From Takakia lepidozioides (lineage: Eukaryota > Streptophyta > Takakiopsida > Takakiales > Takakiaceae), in contig CM060732.1 of the NCBI GenBank assembly GCA_030704615.1, positions 30,921,053 through 30,985,052 of the forward strand: a stretch of 64,000 nt of DNA, read 5' to 3'. A program made the position numbers and the translations under genes. This document shows positions 35,701 through 46,449 of the stretch, piece by piece. Below the pieces are notes generated by a model. That model worked only from the letters and a program-made list of their open reading frames with translations, was not told the DNA's origin and ran no database searches. Numbering within the stretch: the first letter of the stretch is position 1; every line of letters starts with the position of its first letter.

Positions 35701-38700
35701 TTTCTAAAGTCCTGCAGGGTAGGGTGGTGGACAGAGATTTAGAAAGGAGGAGGTTTCTTACAATGGTGGTAGAGGTGGGAATGTCCAGTTCATAGTGATG
35801 GGTGTCAAGTTCCTGAGAACATCACAGTCAGGCAAGATTATGTCAGAGAGAGTTTCCAGCGTTATCAATAGATCCTTGTGTTGCAAATGACCTGAGGAAA
35901 AAGCTTTCTAAAGTCCTCCAGAGATTTAGAAAGGAGGAGGTTGCTTACAACGGTGGTATAGGTGGGAATGTCCAGTTCGTAGTGATGGGTGTCAAGTTCC
36001 TGACAACATCACAGTCAAGCAGAATTATGTCAGAGAGACTGTCAAGCGATATCAGTAGATCCCTGTGTTGCAATTGCCTGAAGAGAAAAGCTTTAGTGAG
36101 TCTGCTGGGGGTGGAAAGAGTGGGGCAAGGGATTTAGAAAGGGGGATGTTCATTAAGTCCATGGGAAAGTGGGGTGGGGAAGCAAGGGTTTTAGAAAGGG
36201 GGAGGTTTCTTACAATGGTGGTAGAGGTGGGAATGTCCAGTTCGTAGTGATGGGTGTCAAGTTCCTGACAACATCACAGACAAGCACAATCATGTCAGAG
36301 AGACTGTTAAGCGATATCAGTAGATCCCTGTGTTGCAATTGCCTGAGAGAAAAGCTTTAGTGAGTCTGCCGGGGGTGGAAAGAGTGGGGCAAGGGATTTA
36401 GAAAGGGGGACGTTCATTGAGTCCATGGGAAAGTGGGATGGGGAAGTAAGGGTTTTAGAAAGGGGGAGGTTTCTTACAATGGTGGTAGAGGTGGGAATGT
36501 CCAGTTCGTAGTGATGGGTGTCAAGTTCCTGACAACATCACAGTCAGGAAATATATGTCAGAGAGAGTTTCCAGCGTTATCAATAGATCCTCGTGTTGCA
36601 GATGACTGGGGAAAAAGCTTTCTAAAGTCCTGTTGGGGTGGGGGGCATGCAGAGATTTAGAAAGGGGACAATGGTGGTCTATAAAGCTTCCACGGGGAGG
36701 CGCACCAGAGATTTAGAAAGGAGGAGGTTGCTTACAACAGTGGTATAGGTGGGAATGTCCAGTTCGTAGTGATAGGTGTCAAGTTCCTGACAACATCACA
36801 GTCAAGCACAATTATGTCACAGAGACTGTCAAAGGGATATCAGAGATCCCCGTGTTGCAATTGCCTGAAGAGAAAAGCTTTAGTGAGTCTGCCGGGCGGG
36901 AAAGTGTGGGGCAAGGGATTTAGAAAGGGGGATGTTGCTTATAATGGGGATATAGGTGGGAATGCCCAGTTGGTAGTTATGGGTGTCAAGTCCCTGACAA
37001 CATCACAGTCAAGCACAATCATCTCAGACACATGTGAAGCGGTATCAGTAGATTCGTGGTGTTGCAAATGAAATGAAGTCCATGGGAAAGTGCGGTGGGG
37101 AAACAAGGGTTTTAGAAAGGGGGAGGTTTCTTACAATGTTGGTAGAGGTGGGAATGTCCAGTTGGTAGTGATGGGAGTCAAGTTCCTGAGAACATCACAG
37201 TCAGGCAAGATTATGTCAGAGAGAGTTTCCAGCATCATCAATAGATCCTTGTGTTGCAGATGTCCTGAGGAAAAAGCTTTCTAAAGTCCCTGGGGGGTGA
37301 CGGCTCGCATAGATTTAGAAAGGGGACAATGGTGGTCTATAAAGCTTCACGGGAAGGCGCCCCAGAGATTTAGAAAGGAGGAGGTTGCTTACAACGGTGG
37401 TATAGGTGGGAATGTCCAGTTCGTAGTGATGGGTGTCAAGTTCCTGACAACATCACAGTCAAGCACAGTTATGTCAGAGAGACTGTCAAGCGATATCAGA
37501 GATCCCCGTGTTGCAATTGCCTGAAGAGAAAAGCATTAGTGAGTCTGCAGGGGGGGAAAGAGTGGGGTAAGGGATTGAGAAAGGGGGAGGCTGCTTATAA
37601 TGGGGATATAGGTGGGAATGTCCAGTTGGTAGTTATGGGTGTCAAGTTCCTGACAACATCACAGTGAAGCACAATCATCTCAGACACATGTGAAGCAGTA
37701 TCAGTAGATCCCTGGTGTTGAAAATGACCTGAGAGAAACGCTTTATTAACATGGGAAGGTGGGGTGGGGAAGCAAGGGTTTTGAAAGGGGGAGGTTTCTT
37801 ACAATGGTGGTAGAGGTGGGAATGTCCAGTTGGTAGCTACGGGCGTTAAGTTCCTGAGAACATAAAGAAGAGAGAAGACTTATACTGAAAGAACGTCCAT
37901 GGGAGGTCCCAAGGGCCCATGGGACACAAAAAGAGAAAGAAAAGAGAGAGGACCCCAGGACCCAGGAAACTACGGCACCAGGTGCCCAGAATCACAGCCA
38001 CAAGTGGCGGCAGGGGCGACGACCTAGTTAAAGAGCCACTTTTGGTCGGGGGATGGAGCTGGTGTATCTCTCTCTAAGTTTGAGAGCCTCATGCAGATAC
38101 GCCACCAGGCGTCTCTGGATGAAATGAAATGACACTCTAAAAATGTCTGCAGGAGGCCCAAAGAGTTTATGGGACAAAAGAAACGAAATTAAATGGCTTA
38201 CCGTCTCGCTATTTTCAAAGCAGGCCAATGAGAGAAGGGGAAGACAAGGTAAGTAACTTAGAATGGTGAGAAACATAGGTGGAACATTAGGACTTCTACA
38301 ATGGGTGATAAGGCTGCTATGTTTGTACATGTAGGCATGCATGGTTTCTTGAGCCAAGGTCATCATGGGAATTCCAACATACAAAACTGCCCAGCCATAT
38401 TTAAGTAACCATCAAACATATGCATACTAAGAGTACTATGCACAAAGAAAGTGCGGAAAGAATGAGCCAGCAAGAAAGCTTACAATGGTGGTAGAGGTGG
38501 GAACGTCCAGTTTGTTGCTACAGGTGTTAAATTCCTGGGAACATCAAGAATGATAGAAGCTTGAGCCAATGTCATCGTAGACAATCAGCATATAAAATGC
38601 CTAGCCATACTGATGTAGAACGTCAAAGCAGATGTGTATGAAGAGAATAGGATAGAACAAAAAGTGAGAGACAGAATGAACCGCAAGAAAGCTTTAAAGA

Positions 38701-41700
38701 ATGGTAGAGGTGGGAATGTCCAGTTTGTTGCTATAGGGGTTATATTCCTGGGAAGATGGACCATGAACAACACTATCTCAGGATCTCTTGACCCAGTGTC
38801 ATGTTGGAAACACAAAATTGGCTAGCTATAGAACATCAAAGCACAACTGGGTGCAACAAAAGTGAGAAGGACAACAAATAACCTGCAAGAATGCTTACAA
38901 TGGTGGTAGAGGTGGAAATGTCCAGTTTGTTGCAACAGGTGTCCTGGGAACATCAATAAGGAACAAAATTATATCAGAAAGCTAGAGGAACTCTTGTGGT
39001 GAAATGGCAAAAGACTTTAGACAACAGGTACAGACACAGAGAAGGTACTTTTAAGAACAAGAAAATGTTTGTTAAGTCCCAGAGAGAAAAAGAGAAAGAA
39101 TCGTCATAACAGCTGTAAGAGGCTTGAAGAAAAAAACGTTAAAAAGGGAAAAAAGAAACCACAACCAGACCACAATGACTATGAAATGGAACTTTATAAT
39201 GTCCGCAGAAAGCTCAAAGAGATTATGGTACAAAGGGGAAGCAAGAAACAAGAATAATAGACAGAGAGAAGCCAGAAGCAGCCCAAAAGTAACTACTGCT
39301 CAAGGGATTGTCTAAGGGTCAAAGCTTCATGCAGAAAAGCTGCCAAGCATTTCTGATCCTCATAATGGAAAACTTCAGTGAGAGATTGGGTGTCACGGAA
39401 CAGACAGTGGAAAAACTGCCACGGGTCTCATAGTAAAGTGGACAGCAAAAGAAGAAGTGCTCTTCAGTTTCGATGCAAGTTCTTCAAAGTGAGGGTAGGG
39501 AAAGATATGAAAAGCAACCACGGTGGTGGGTGGAAAGAAGGAAGCGGGAGGGGCCATAGGGGTTACACAGATCTAGGTTTTATAGAGCCCACAGGAAGAT
39601 CAATGAGTTTATTGGAAAAAAGAAAGCAGGATATAAGAAAGAAAATGGGGCCCTCAACAAGCAGTCAAAAGATCACTATTCATTAAAGATTCTCTAAGAT
39701 GGAGGGCCTCATGCAGATTGCTGCCAAATTCTGATCCTCATCATGGACAACCCCAGCAAAGGATTGACTGCCCAGGAGTAGGCAATACTACCAACCCCGG
39801 ATCTCATAGTGGAGAGAGCATTGAAAGAAGAAATGTTCTTCAGTCTGAATCTCCCCTGTCATCTCGAGGCACCAGCGGCCAGCACACTCCAGGTTGTCCC
39901 ATCTATCAATCTCTATCAGTGGAAGAAATGAAATGACACTTAATAACATTAAAGAGCTTACGGGACAGAAATGTAATGAAATGAAATGGTACTTTGTAAC
40001 GTCCACGGAAAGCTCAAATAGCTTATGGGACAAAAGGGAGAAACCAGAAAGAAGAGATGAAACCACAGCCAAAAGCAGCCAGAAGCAACTACTGCTGAAG
40101 AGTTTGTCTAAGGGCCAAGGCCTCATGCAGATAAGCTGCCAAACATTTCTGATCCTCATAATGGAAGACCTCAGTGAGAGATGGGGTTCCTCGGAATAGA
40201 CAGTTGAATGTCCCACGGATCTCATAGTATAGAGGGCAATAAAAGAAGAGGTGTTCTTCAGTTTCAATTTCCTGGTTGCGCAACAAACAAGAAAGAGAAG
40301 TGACATGAAATGAAATGGTACTTTATAAGTCCGCGGAAAGCTCAAAGAGCTTATGGGACAAAATAAGAGAAAACATGAGAGGAAACAAAATCGGAGCCAA
40401 AAATAAACTTATTGATCACGGGATTGTCTAAGGGTGAAGGCCTCATGCAGGCTGCCAAGCATTTCTGATCCTCATAGTGGAAGACTTCAGTGAAAGATTG
40501 AGTTCCGTGGAATAGACAGTGGAATCTCCCACGGATCTCGTAATATAGAGGGCAATAAAAGAAGAAGTGTTCTTCAGTTTCAATTTCCCAGTTGCGCCCA
40601 GTGCAAGAGCCTCTCCCCCGGATCGCACAGTAGAGAGGAATGTGAAAGAAGAAATGTTCTTCCTTGTTTCCAGGTCTGCCTAACATGGAGTTCCATCTCC
40701 TGACTGACGAGCCTGTTGCGGTCGTGTTTGGTAGAAATTCCCAACACTCGATATTTTGTGGTAGTAGGGAAGCAACGGACAGACTGTGTTCAAAGAAGCT
40801 GGAGACCCAAGCATACGAAGAGGTCTTGCGACCGTTTTGAGTCTCACAACTGTTACGAGGGCCTGGACTGGCCGCTATTTGGGTGGTAGAGCTCACAACC
40901 TTGTCAGAAGATAGTAAAACAGAACATGGCCTCAATCTCAAGAGGTACACAAGCAAATTTACTGTGATGATGTTGTACCTCTAGCCAAGCAATCCATGGA
41001 GGAAAGATGATTGCAGGGGTTCCAGATTATTCTCCCACCAGTAAACCGGAACCCAGGGGCCCAAAACTGGCAGCCATAAGTGGCAGCACGGTGACAGCTG
41101 AGTCCAAGAGCCAAGAGCTATAAGAGCTGGAAATTGGGGGTTGGATTACAATGGTGGTAGAGGTGGGAATGCCCAATTTGTACCTATAACTGCCAGGTTG
41201 CTGGTACTATGGCAAACAAGCACAAATCAACTCACAGACTTCATTATATACTCACTAAAAACTGGTATGAGAGAAGGGGAAAGTGGCACAGGCATGAAGT
41301 AGGCCAGGGAGGGTTCAGGGATTCAGAAGGTCGGCATTGTACTTGTAGAGGTGAGGAGTGTTAGTTAACTGAGAAAGTTAAGTGAACCAGAGGTTCAATT
41401 GACCAATGGGTGTCGCATCTCTGAAAGCATCACACACTGTATTCCATTGACAAAACTGCAAAATGTTGAAACCAATATGGGATGAGTATAGAGGCAAACT
41501 GTGAAATACATTTTCGGAGATGTGCTCACAAACCCGCAGAAATTCTCGGAAAGACCCCAAAACCAAAGTATCAAAAGGGAAACACAGGTTGCTTATGATG
41601 GTGGGATTGTCCAATTGAATGGAGAGTTGGGTGTGAAGTTCCTGAATACATCACACCCAAAGCATTATCTTAATCTAAGTTGTACTAAGACTAAAAGGGG

Positions 41701-44700
41701 TGGAGAGACCTAATAACGGGAGTTTGTCACTCGAAAGTGAAGGAAGGGAGTATAACGTACAATGGCGGGAGAGGTGGAAACGTCCATATCAGAGGAGTGG
41801 GTGTCAGATTCCTGCCAAACCTCCCTCAAACATTAAAAAGAGAACTATGGGGAGAGAATCATTTAAGAAGAAGACTCAAACTCTTTCATTACAGAGAGGA
41901 CCATGGAGACATCGATTTCGTATGACACAAAGGAATCCAACATCAAGAAGCCTACCGGAGATTTTCAACTCAGATATGCTGCCAAGCAGTTCTGACCCTC
42001 ATAGAGGAACACCTCTGCATGGGATTGGGTATCTCAGAGTAATAATATCCCCCCCGGATCTTACAGTAGAGAGGACAATGAAAGAAGGAACGATCTTCAG
42101 TTTCAATTTCCCTCCTGTCATTTCAAGTGCAAGCGGGGCACAAGAGTCAGCACGATGCAGGTTGTCCTACCTACCAATCTATATCTGCAGACCGCGGGAG
42201 CCCACCCTAAGCCTTCCCAATGCCCTTAGAAGAGAGGGAGACATAGTTGCAGATGAGTATTTGGGCTGATGAGCGCAGAGAACCAAGATTGTCTCCCCAT
42301 AGAACTGCAGCTTTGCTGTAAGATTGACTGGTTTCCAGATCCGCCTAACATGAAGTTCCAATAGCTCCCGCCCGATGAGTCTGTTTCAGTCGTACTCGGA
42401 CGATATTTCCAAGCCCTCCGTACTTTGTGGCAGTACCAGACTTTCTGTGTCGTTCAAAGAAGTTCCAGGTGCTCAAAGAGCTTATGGGACAAAAGATGCA
42501 GGATGCAAGAAAGAATGAAATGAAATGAAATGAAATGGTGCTTTATAACGTCCGCGGAAAGCTCATAGAGCTTATGGGACAAAATGGAAGATAACATGAG
42601 AGAAGATGAAAGAAACTTTACAAATCCAAGGGGGCCCAAGGAGACATATAGGAAGACATACATTCAACCAAAAACTTTCAAAAACAACTTACAGTGGCGG
42701 TAGAGTGGGGAATTTTGGTAGTGTGATATTTGGTAAAACAGGTGGTAATGGTGTCGTGTACCTGAGTGCAGCCATCAATGGAATTGTTAGCAACCTGCTA
42801 GAGTATTCACACATTACATCTTGAATAGCAAGTTCTAAAAGCGACGAAGCACTGGACGGAGAAAGACATGGGAAAAGAGGAGAGGAAAAATAAACAAAGC
42901 ACAGAAAGGGAGGAAAGGACTTGTGAAAAACAACTTACGGTGGTGGTAAATGGGATACGCTGGGTGTTGTAGTGTTTGGTAAAACCAGTGGTAAGGTTAT
43001 ATTCCTGATACCATCATGAACGGAGATGTTAGCCAATCTTATCCAGTACGATATGAGAGGGTCAGAGATGACATCTTGCTTAGTGACCACAAAATGATTA
43101 AAGTACCAGAACATAGGGTATGAACAGATGCAACCTGAGAAAGAGAAATGTGTCTATGAGAGCTTCTGGAACAAACAAACAAAGAAACCACTAATAAGAC
43201 AGTGGAAGAAATGGAGGTTTTTTGAAAGAGAAAGATTGTACTCATAAGACGTTGTTTGCCGTAGCCTTGTGGCCATTGACCCCGCGCCCAGTTTGAGCGG
43301 GAACAAAAGGGACAGAACCTACCTCTGTCAGGGGCTGACGTTGGTAGTAAGACTTACCTCCATATAAAGAATTAATCCGGGTTTTCCAGATATCCTCTAG
43401 AAATCCCTTCACACAAGCATCAATCTGCTGTGTGTGATTTGCCCAAAAACTAGGCCTCAGGAGGGCCTGGGCTTTTGGCTCAGCCTCGAGACTTTCAAAG
43501 TTGGTAAACAGGGGTACAGGCACAATTCCCTTAATAGATTTGAAGAGAGCGTCTCTTTGGTGAGAGAACCCCGGACAGTGTATCAGAAAATGAATACTGT
43601 CTTCAGATTGCCCACACAACGGGCAATTTCACTCTCCCTTTCCTCTCTGCTTCTGTTTGCTGTTCAAAGGTAGGCTTCCTGCCCAGAGTTTAAATTTCAG
43701 TCTAGTGCCGAGAGTGGGTAGACCCTTGAGGTCATCCAAGATGTCCTCCCCCATGTCACAGACTGGAAACAAGTTCAGGGAAGTTTTCTGCCTAACTTCA
43801 TTTTCATCAGACAATCTCATGGCAACAGACATGGCTGAGGACACTACAGACTCTAAGTCAGATTTATCCAGCAGGGTCAAGACTTGCGGATCCAGGTCCA
43901 GGTCCTTGAGGATCTCTTCTACTCTCTTCTGCCAGGACTTAGCCTGTTTGACAGGGCAGTCCTGTTTCCAAGATATAGAGTCGATTAATTTAGGATATCT
44001 GGTGTTGGGCATATGTTGCAGCTGACCCCACCATCTGATCTTGAATTCATCTCGTCGGGAGCTTAAGGACGGAATGCCAAACTCACCCCGAACAGCCACA
44101 TTGGCTGTTTTGGAGCATGCTGACATACACTCCTTAAGCACCCCCAGAAATGAAGTCGAAAGAGCAGTGGACTCTTGGGAGAGTTTCGTTTCCTCCGTGG
44201 CTGACAAGATCATTGGGAGGAAACTAATTGTCTGCGGTAGAGCAGTTAATTGGTGGACTAATGAGATTAAACTCAAGATAGCTGAGAGACGAGCCCTCTA
44301 TAAAGAGTGCTGCAATTTGGAAACCAACAGAGAATTGTGGGCGAGGTACTACCAGCTCCGTAAAGATATCAATCAGCTTGTTAGGTCTCAGAAGAAATTA
44401 TACTGGGACAAGTTATACAGTGAAATAAACTCAAACCACCATGGTGGTAATGACAAGAAATTCTGGTTGGCCCTTCAACGTTTGTACAAACCGAAAAACG
44501 GTCAGCAAGTACAAGCGCTGAAGACTACTAAAGGTGCAGTGGTGACTTCATCGGTTGACATTGTCAAAACCTTTGAAACTCACTACAGTATCCTTGGCAG
44601 AACTTCTAGGTCTAACAGCGAGGGGCATTAACAGAGCGTGACTGAAGTTCTTGGAGCGATTGGACAAAATGAGGGAGAGCCTCTTGCAAGGCCTGGACGT

Positions 44701-45735
44701 ACTCAGCCTTGACCTCCTCATTGTGGAATTTTTCTATGCGCCACTTCCGAATCGAACGTTTCACAGATCTCTTGGTGGTGGGAAAACACCTTTTGATCTC
44801 AGTCCAAACCAGGAAGTGGTCAGAGGTACCAATATCAGTTCTGTCGATCAACACATTGGCACACTGGGGGAACAAAATTTTGTCCATTATGATATAGTCC
44901 ACAATGGAACGTTCCCCAGTTTGGGGTTTCTAACGAGTCCACTGCACTTGGTCACCTCTTGTCCTGTTATTCAAGGTCAAAAGCTGAAGCTCTTCTAGAC
45001 AGTTAATTAACCGTCTGCCATTAGAATTCAGTTCATCCTCACCAAAAGGTCCAATGATATCGTCCTGATGGATCCCTTTGCCCACCCGGGCATTGAAGTC
45101 CCCCAATAGTACCACCTGACCTTTGGCAAGGAACGAAGCACAGTCCAGCTTTACATCTTCGAAGGCCTTGTCTGCATCAGCACTAAGGGTCCCCTCTGTG
45201 GGCATGTAAACACAACCAACAAAGAGGTCCTTTGTACTCATGCCGCCCTTCAAATTCAGTTTTAGCCAGATACTATGCTCGTACCTCAAACCCTTGTTGA
45301 TAATTTCACAATTGAAAGAGAAAGAAAGAAATTAGGAGATGGAGAGAGGGATGGAGGCCAGAGGAGCTTATGGAACCCAATAGACAACTAAAGAAAGCCA
45401 GTGTACGGAAAAACCCAACCCTCGCTGGGGAACAAACAGAAAGAAAGAAGGAAACTATGTCCTTGGGGGAAAGGAATGGAAAAAAAACAAACCAAAACAA
45501 AAAACGTTTTAATAGCTGCACAGTTCTAGGGGACAAAATAGATTAAGGAAAATCCACATCAAAGTACTCCAAATTTTACAGTTGCTCCTGTCCTCCCCAG
45601 AAAAGAATGTACTCATGCTGTTCCCTGCAAACGTTGTCTTTGTCTAGAAAACAGAAAGGGCCTTTGGAAAAAGGGCTGGCTTACAACTGTGGCATAGGTG
45701 AGAACAGCCATGCTGGATTACTAGCAGTTATATTC
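29711..45735 (-). CDS. Micro-exon array (about 28 exons, mostly 51 nt, phase 2-2) of the giant LRR gene
   Basis: Each unit reads NLTPITTNWTFPPLPPL after splicing, with CAG acceptors and mostly GTAAGC or GTAAGA donors. Exons with usable sites: 45685-45735, 42939-43004, 42693-42761, 41761-41811, 41150-41200, 38899-38943, 38484-38534, 37803-37853, 37393-37443, 37135-37185, 36736-36786, 36478-36528, 36214-36264, 35949-35999, 35762-35812, 35264-35314, 35062-35112, 31451-31501, 30077-30127 and 29711-29761. Doubtful or broken units: 41597-41641, 37599-37649 and 36943-36993 (donor GT changed to AT), 38703-38752 (no donor), 34528-34924 (TRIM insertion), 33020-33069 (50 nt, frameshift), 31665-31721 (weak donor) and 30740-30791 (LINE tail at the donor). 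All intact units are multiples of three, so any can be skipped without losing frame. Spacing of about 190-265 bp in 35-38 kb, with similar introns, shows tandem duplication of exon plus intron. Confidence 0.78.
30343..31270. mobile_element. Cluster of LINE-A 3' ends with (ATTTC)n tails
   Basis: 30343-30400 (minus) begins with three gaaat repeats. About 30650-30737 is plus-sense and ends ATTTCATTTCATTTC directly at a micro-exon. 30890-31080 (minus) is a better copy with ggcgctttataacgtccgcg. 31080-31270 is a tailless relic. The coding sense of the better copies is IETEEHFFFYCPLYYEIRG, a zf-RVT-type C-terminus of LINE reverse transcriptases. Confidence 0.7.
31823..32880 (-). mobile_element. Longer LINE-A 3' fragment
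   Basis: The plus strand starts with the gaaat tail, then the 3' UTR (cactttataacgtccgtgg, caaagagcttataggac), then antisense of the reverse-transcriptase C-terminus (minus: ETEEQLLLLPS and a region matching the W..L.RE zinc-knuckle stretch). The sequence beyond about 32280 resembles the same element as 40680-41090 (Leu- and Trp-rich minus frames, CHYDTG). No intact ORF remains. Confidence 0.6.
33118..33870. mobile_element. LINE-B fragment with an internal inversion
   Basis: 33118-33625 and about 33755-33818 are minus-sense and match 43230-43950. About 33822-33866 (tctcgacgtgatgagttc, then gatggcggggtcag) matches the same element in plus sense, compared with minus at 44020-44060. Flanking micro-exon introns continue on both sides, so this is an old insertion. 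Confidence 0.6.
34193..34375 (-). mobile_element. LINE-A 3' end with five-unit tail
   Basis: The plus strand begins with about five GAAAT repeats followed by the standard 3' UTR (ggtgctttataacgtccacg, agctcatagagcttatggg) and ends at ccaagcattt. On the coding strand this is a LINE terminus with an (ATTTC)n tail, severely 5'-truncated. Confidence 0.75.
34601..34672 (+). other. tRNA-like sequence inside the 5' LTR
   Basis: These 72 nt can fold as a tRNA: acceptor GGACGGG/CCCGACC (6 of 7 pairs), D arm gctg-agtggta-gagc (3 of 4 pairs), anticodon stem cccca/tgggg with a six-base loop, variable loop aggtc and a perfect T arm ctagg-ttcaatc-cctag. The A box TAGCTGAGTGG and B box GGTTCAATCC are excellent pol III promoter matches. 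No CCA is encoded, as usual for nuclear genes. The short anticodon loop and the position inside an LTR argue against a functional tRNA gene. Confidence 0.7.
34821..34892 (+). other. tRNA-like sequence inside the 3' LTR
   Basis: This is the same tRNA-like fold as in the 5' LTR, 220 bp downstream. One change (agtgg to agggg) weakens the A box; the B box is unchanged. The T arm and anticodon stem remain perfect. Confidence 0.7.
35350..35645 (-). mobile_element. Two LINE-A 3' ends in tandem
   Basis: Copy one (about 35350-35545) has a short gaaat tail, the 3' UTR and antisense of the TEVFHYEDQKCLAAYLHEAF coding tail. Copy two (about 35573-35645) starts with three gaaat repeats and is cut off after gggacaaaat. 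Both read on the minus strand. They lie in a micro-exon intron. Confidence 0.7.
37885..38190 (-). mobile_element. Degenerate LINE-A relics
   Basis: 'gaacgtccatgggaggtcc' followed by 'gggacac', and at 38118-38180 'gaaatgaaatgacactct' followed by 'gtttatgggacaaaag', are diverged LINE-A ends. They lie between micro-exons 37803-37853 and 38484-38534. Confidence 0.5.
39178..40290 (-). mobile_element. Three LINE-A fragments
   Basis: About 39178-39480, 39550-39960 and 39968-40290 are successive copies. The last has the gaaat tail, 3' UTR (ggtactttgtaacgtccacg) and antisense of the ETEEHLFFYCPLYYEIRG coding region. The middle one is strongly diverged but keeps a CAGRWCLEMTGEIQTEEHFF stretch typical of the zinc-binding C-terminus. 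Confidence 0.65.
40296..41130 (-). mobile_element. Longest LINE-A C-terminal copy
   Basis: The plus strand has a gaaat tail at about 40304-40318, then the 3' UTR, then antisense coding for RNWEIETEEHFFFYCPLYY and TEVFHYEDQKCLAAC, and an upstream part (LLPQNIECWEFLPNTTATG) matching the region before the zinc finger of LINE reverse transcriptases. Frames are broken. A duplicated piece of the CPLY region lies at 40600-40670. Confidence 0.65.
41960..42605 (-). mobile_element. LINE-A C-terminal relic followed by a separate 3' end
   Basis: 41960-42430 matches the protein-coding C-terminus region of LINE-A (antisense of the zinc-binding stretch and the MELHVRRIWKPVN part). 42513-42605 is an independent 3' end with four gaaat repeats, ggtgctttataacgtccgcg and agctcatagagcttatggg. 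Confidence 0.6.
43230..45290 (-). mobile_element. LINE-B retrotransposon, internally inverted and missing its RT core
   Basis: 44640-45289 (minus) encodes the end of an APE-type endonuclease: VGCVYMPTEG, VVLLGDFNARVG and DIGTSDHFLVWTEI (SDH motif). 43242-44155 (minus) encodes the reverse-transcriptase C-terminus (SRRDEFKIRWWGQLQ) and a zf-RVT finger (MCGQSEDSIHFLIHCPGF). Between them, about 44158-44625 is on the plus strand and encodes the linker normally found between endonuclease and RT (NWWTNEIKLKIAERRALY, WARYYQLRKDINQLV). The catalytic RT core (FADD-type box) is absent. Several single-frame stretches stay open over 100 codons, so the insertion is not very old, but the element is dead. 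Confidence 0.8.
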
Positions 45736-46284
45736 CTGAAAGAATCAAACACAAAAAGCCTTCATTGTAAAGACTTGATTGTATCCAGAAACTTAGCATA
45801 GTGAGAGTGTTACACACCCCGAAACATAAACTAGATTGTTAGTAACAGATATTGATCAGAAACCTGACAGCATTTGCTCCAAAGACTACTGACTGCATTA
45901 GATCAGAAGATAGAGGCTTTCATGATTTCCCAGCTGGATAAATCATGGATGAAGCAAAACACCTCCTAGTTTTGACATGAGAGCAGTGCTTAACCTAAAG
46001 TGTCTTCAGATATCCTAGAGTTCATCAAGATTGAGGATTACAAGCTCAGAGTCAACTCAAGATGTGTTGAGCTGCGGACCATTTCTTCTTGGCCTTACTT
46101 GTAACCTCCACATTACGAGCTATCCAAACTCCGCTAGAAGGTGTGTTTAAATTCCTACTCCTCACAACTTGGAGATGGAGAAAGATCCTTCCAAGAAAGA
46201 TTTTCAAAATCCAAACCCAGAAAAACTACAGATTTGACAAATTTGGTAAGAAAACAATTTACAACATCTGTGGGCCAAGAGAGT

Positions 46285-46400
46285 GAGAAATGAAATGAAC
46301 TTTATAATGTCCACAGAAAGCTCAAAGAGCTTATGGGACAAAAGGAAACAAAAACAAGAAAGAGAAGAAAAGACAGAGAATGAGCCCAAAAGCAACTACT
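46285..46400 (-). mobile_element. LINE-A 3' end in an LRR-gene intron
   Basis: 'gagaaatgaaatgaactttataatgtccacagaaagctc' followed by 'gcttatgggacaaaag' matches the LINE-A terminus with a short tail. It lies about 50 bp from the 3' edge of LRR exon 46450-46512. Confidence 0.7.
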
Positions 46401-46449
46401 GTGCGAGAGAGAGAAACATATAGACATTCTTGCAAGGGAGCAAACTTAC

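Noticed and set aside
36943-37649. U12-type AT-AC introns at the micro-exons with AT donors
   Set aside because: The donor lacks the ATATCCTT consensus and the acceptor is CAG, so these are simply mutated GT donors.
44041-44631. A free-standing 196-codon protein gene
   Set aside because: Its first third is antisense of the LINE reverse-transcriptase end and the rest is the LINE endonuclease-RT linker, so it belongs to the rearranged LINE-B.
29711-45735. CRISPR-like array or simple tandem repeat
   Set aside because: Spacing is uneven, repeats are framed by splice sites and encode a peptide in one phase, and the genome is clearly a plant nuclear one.
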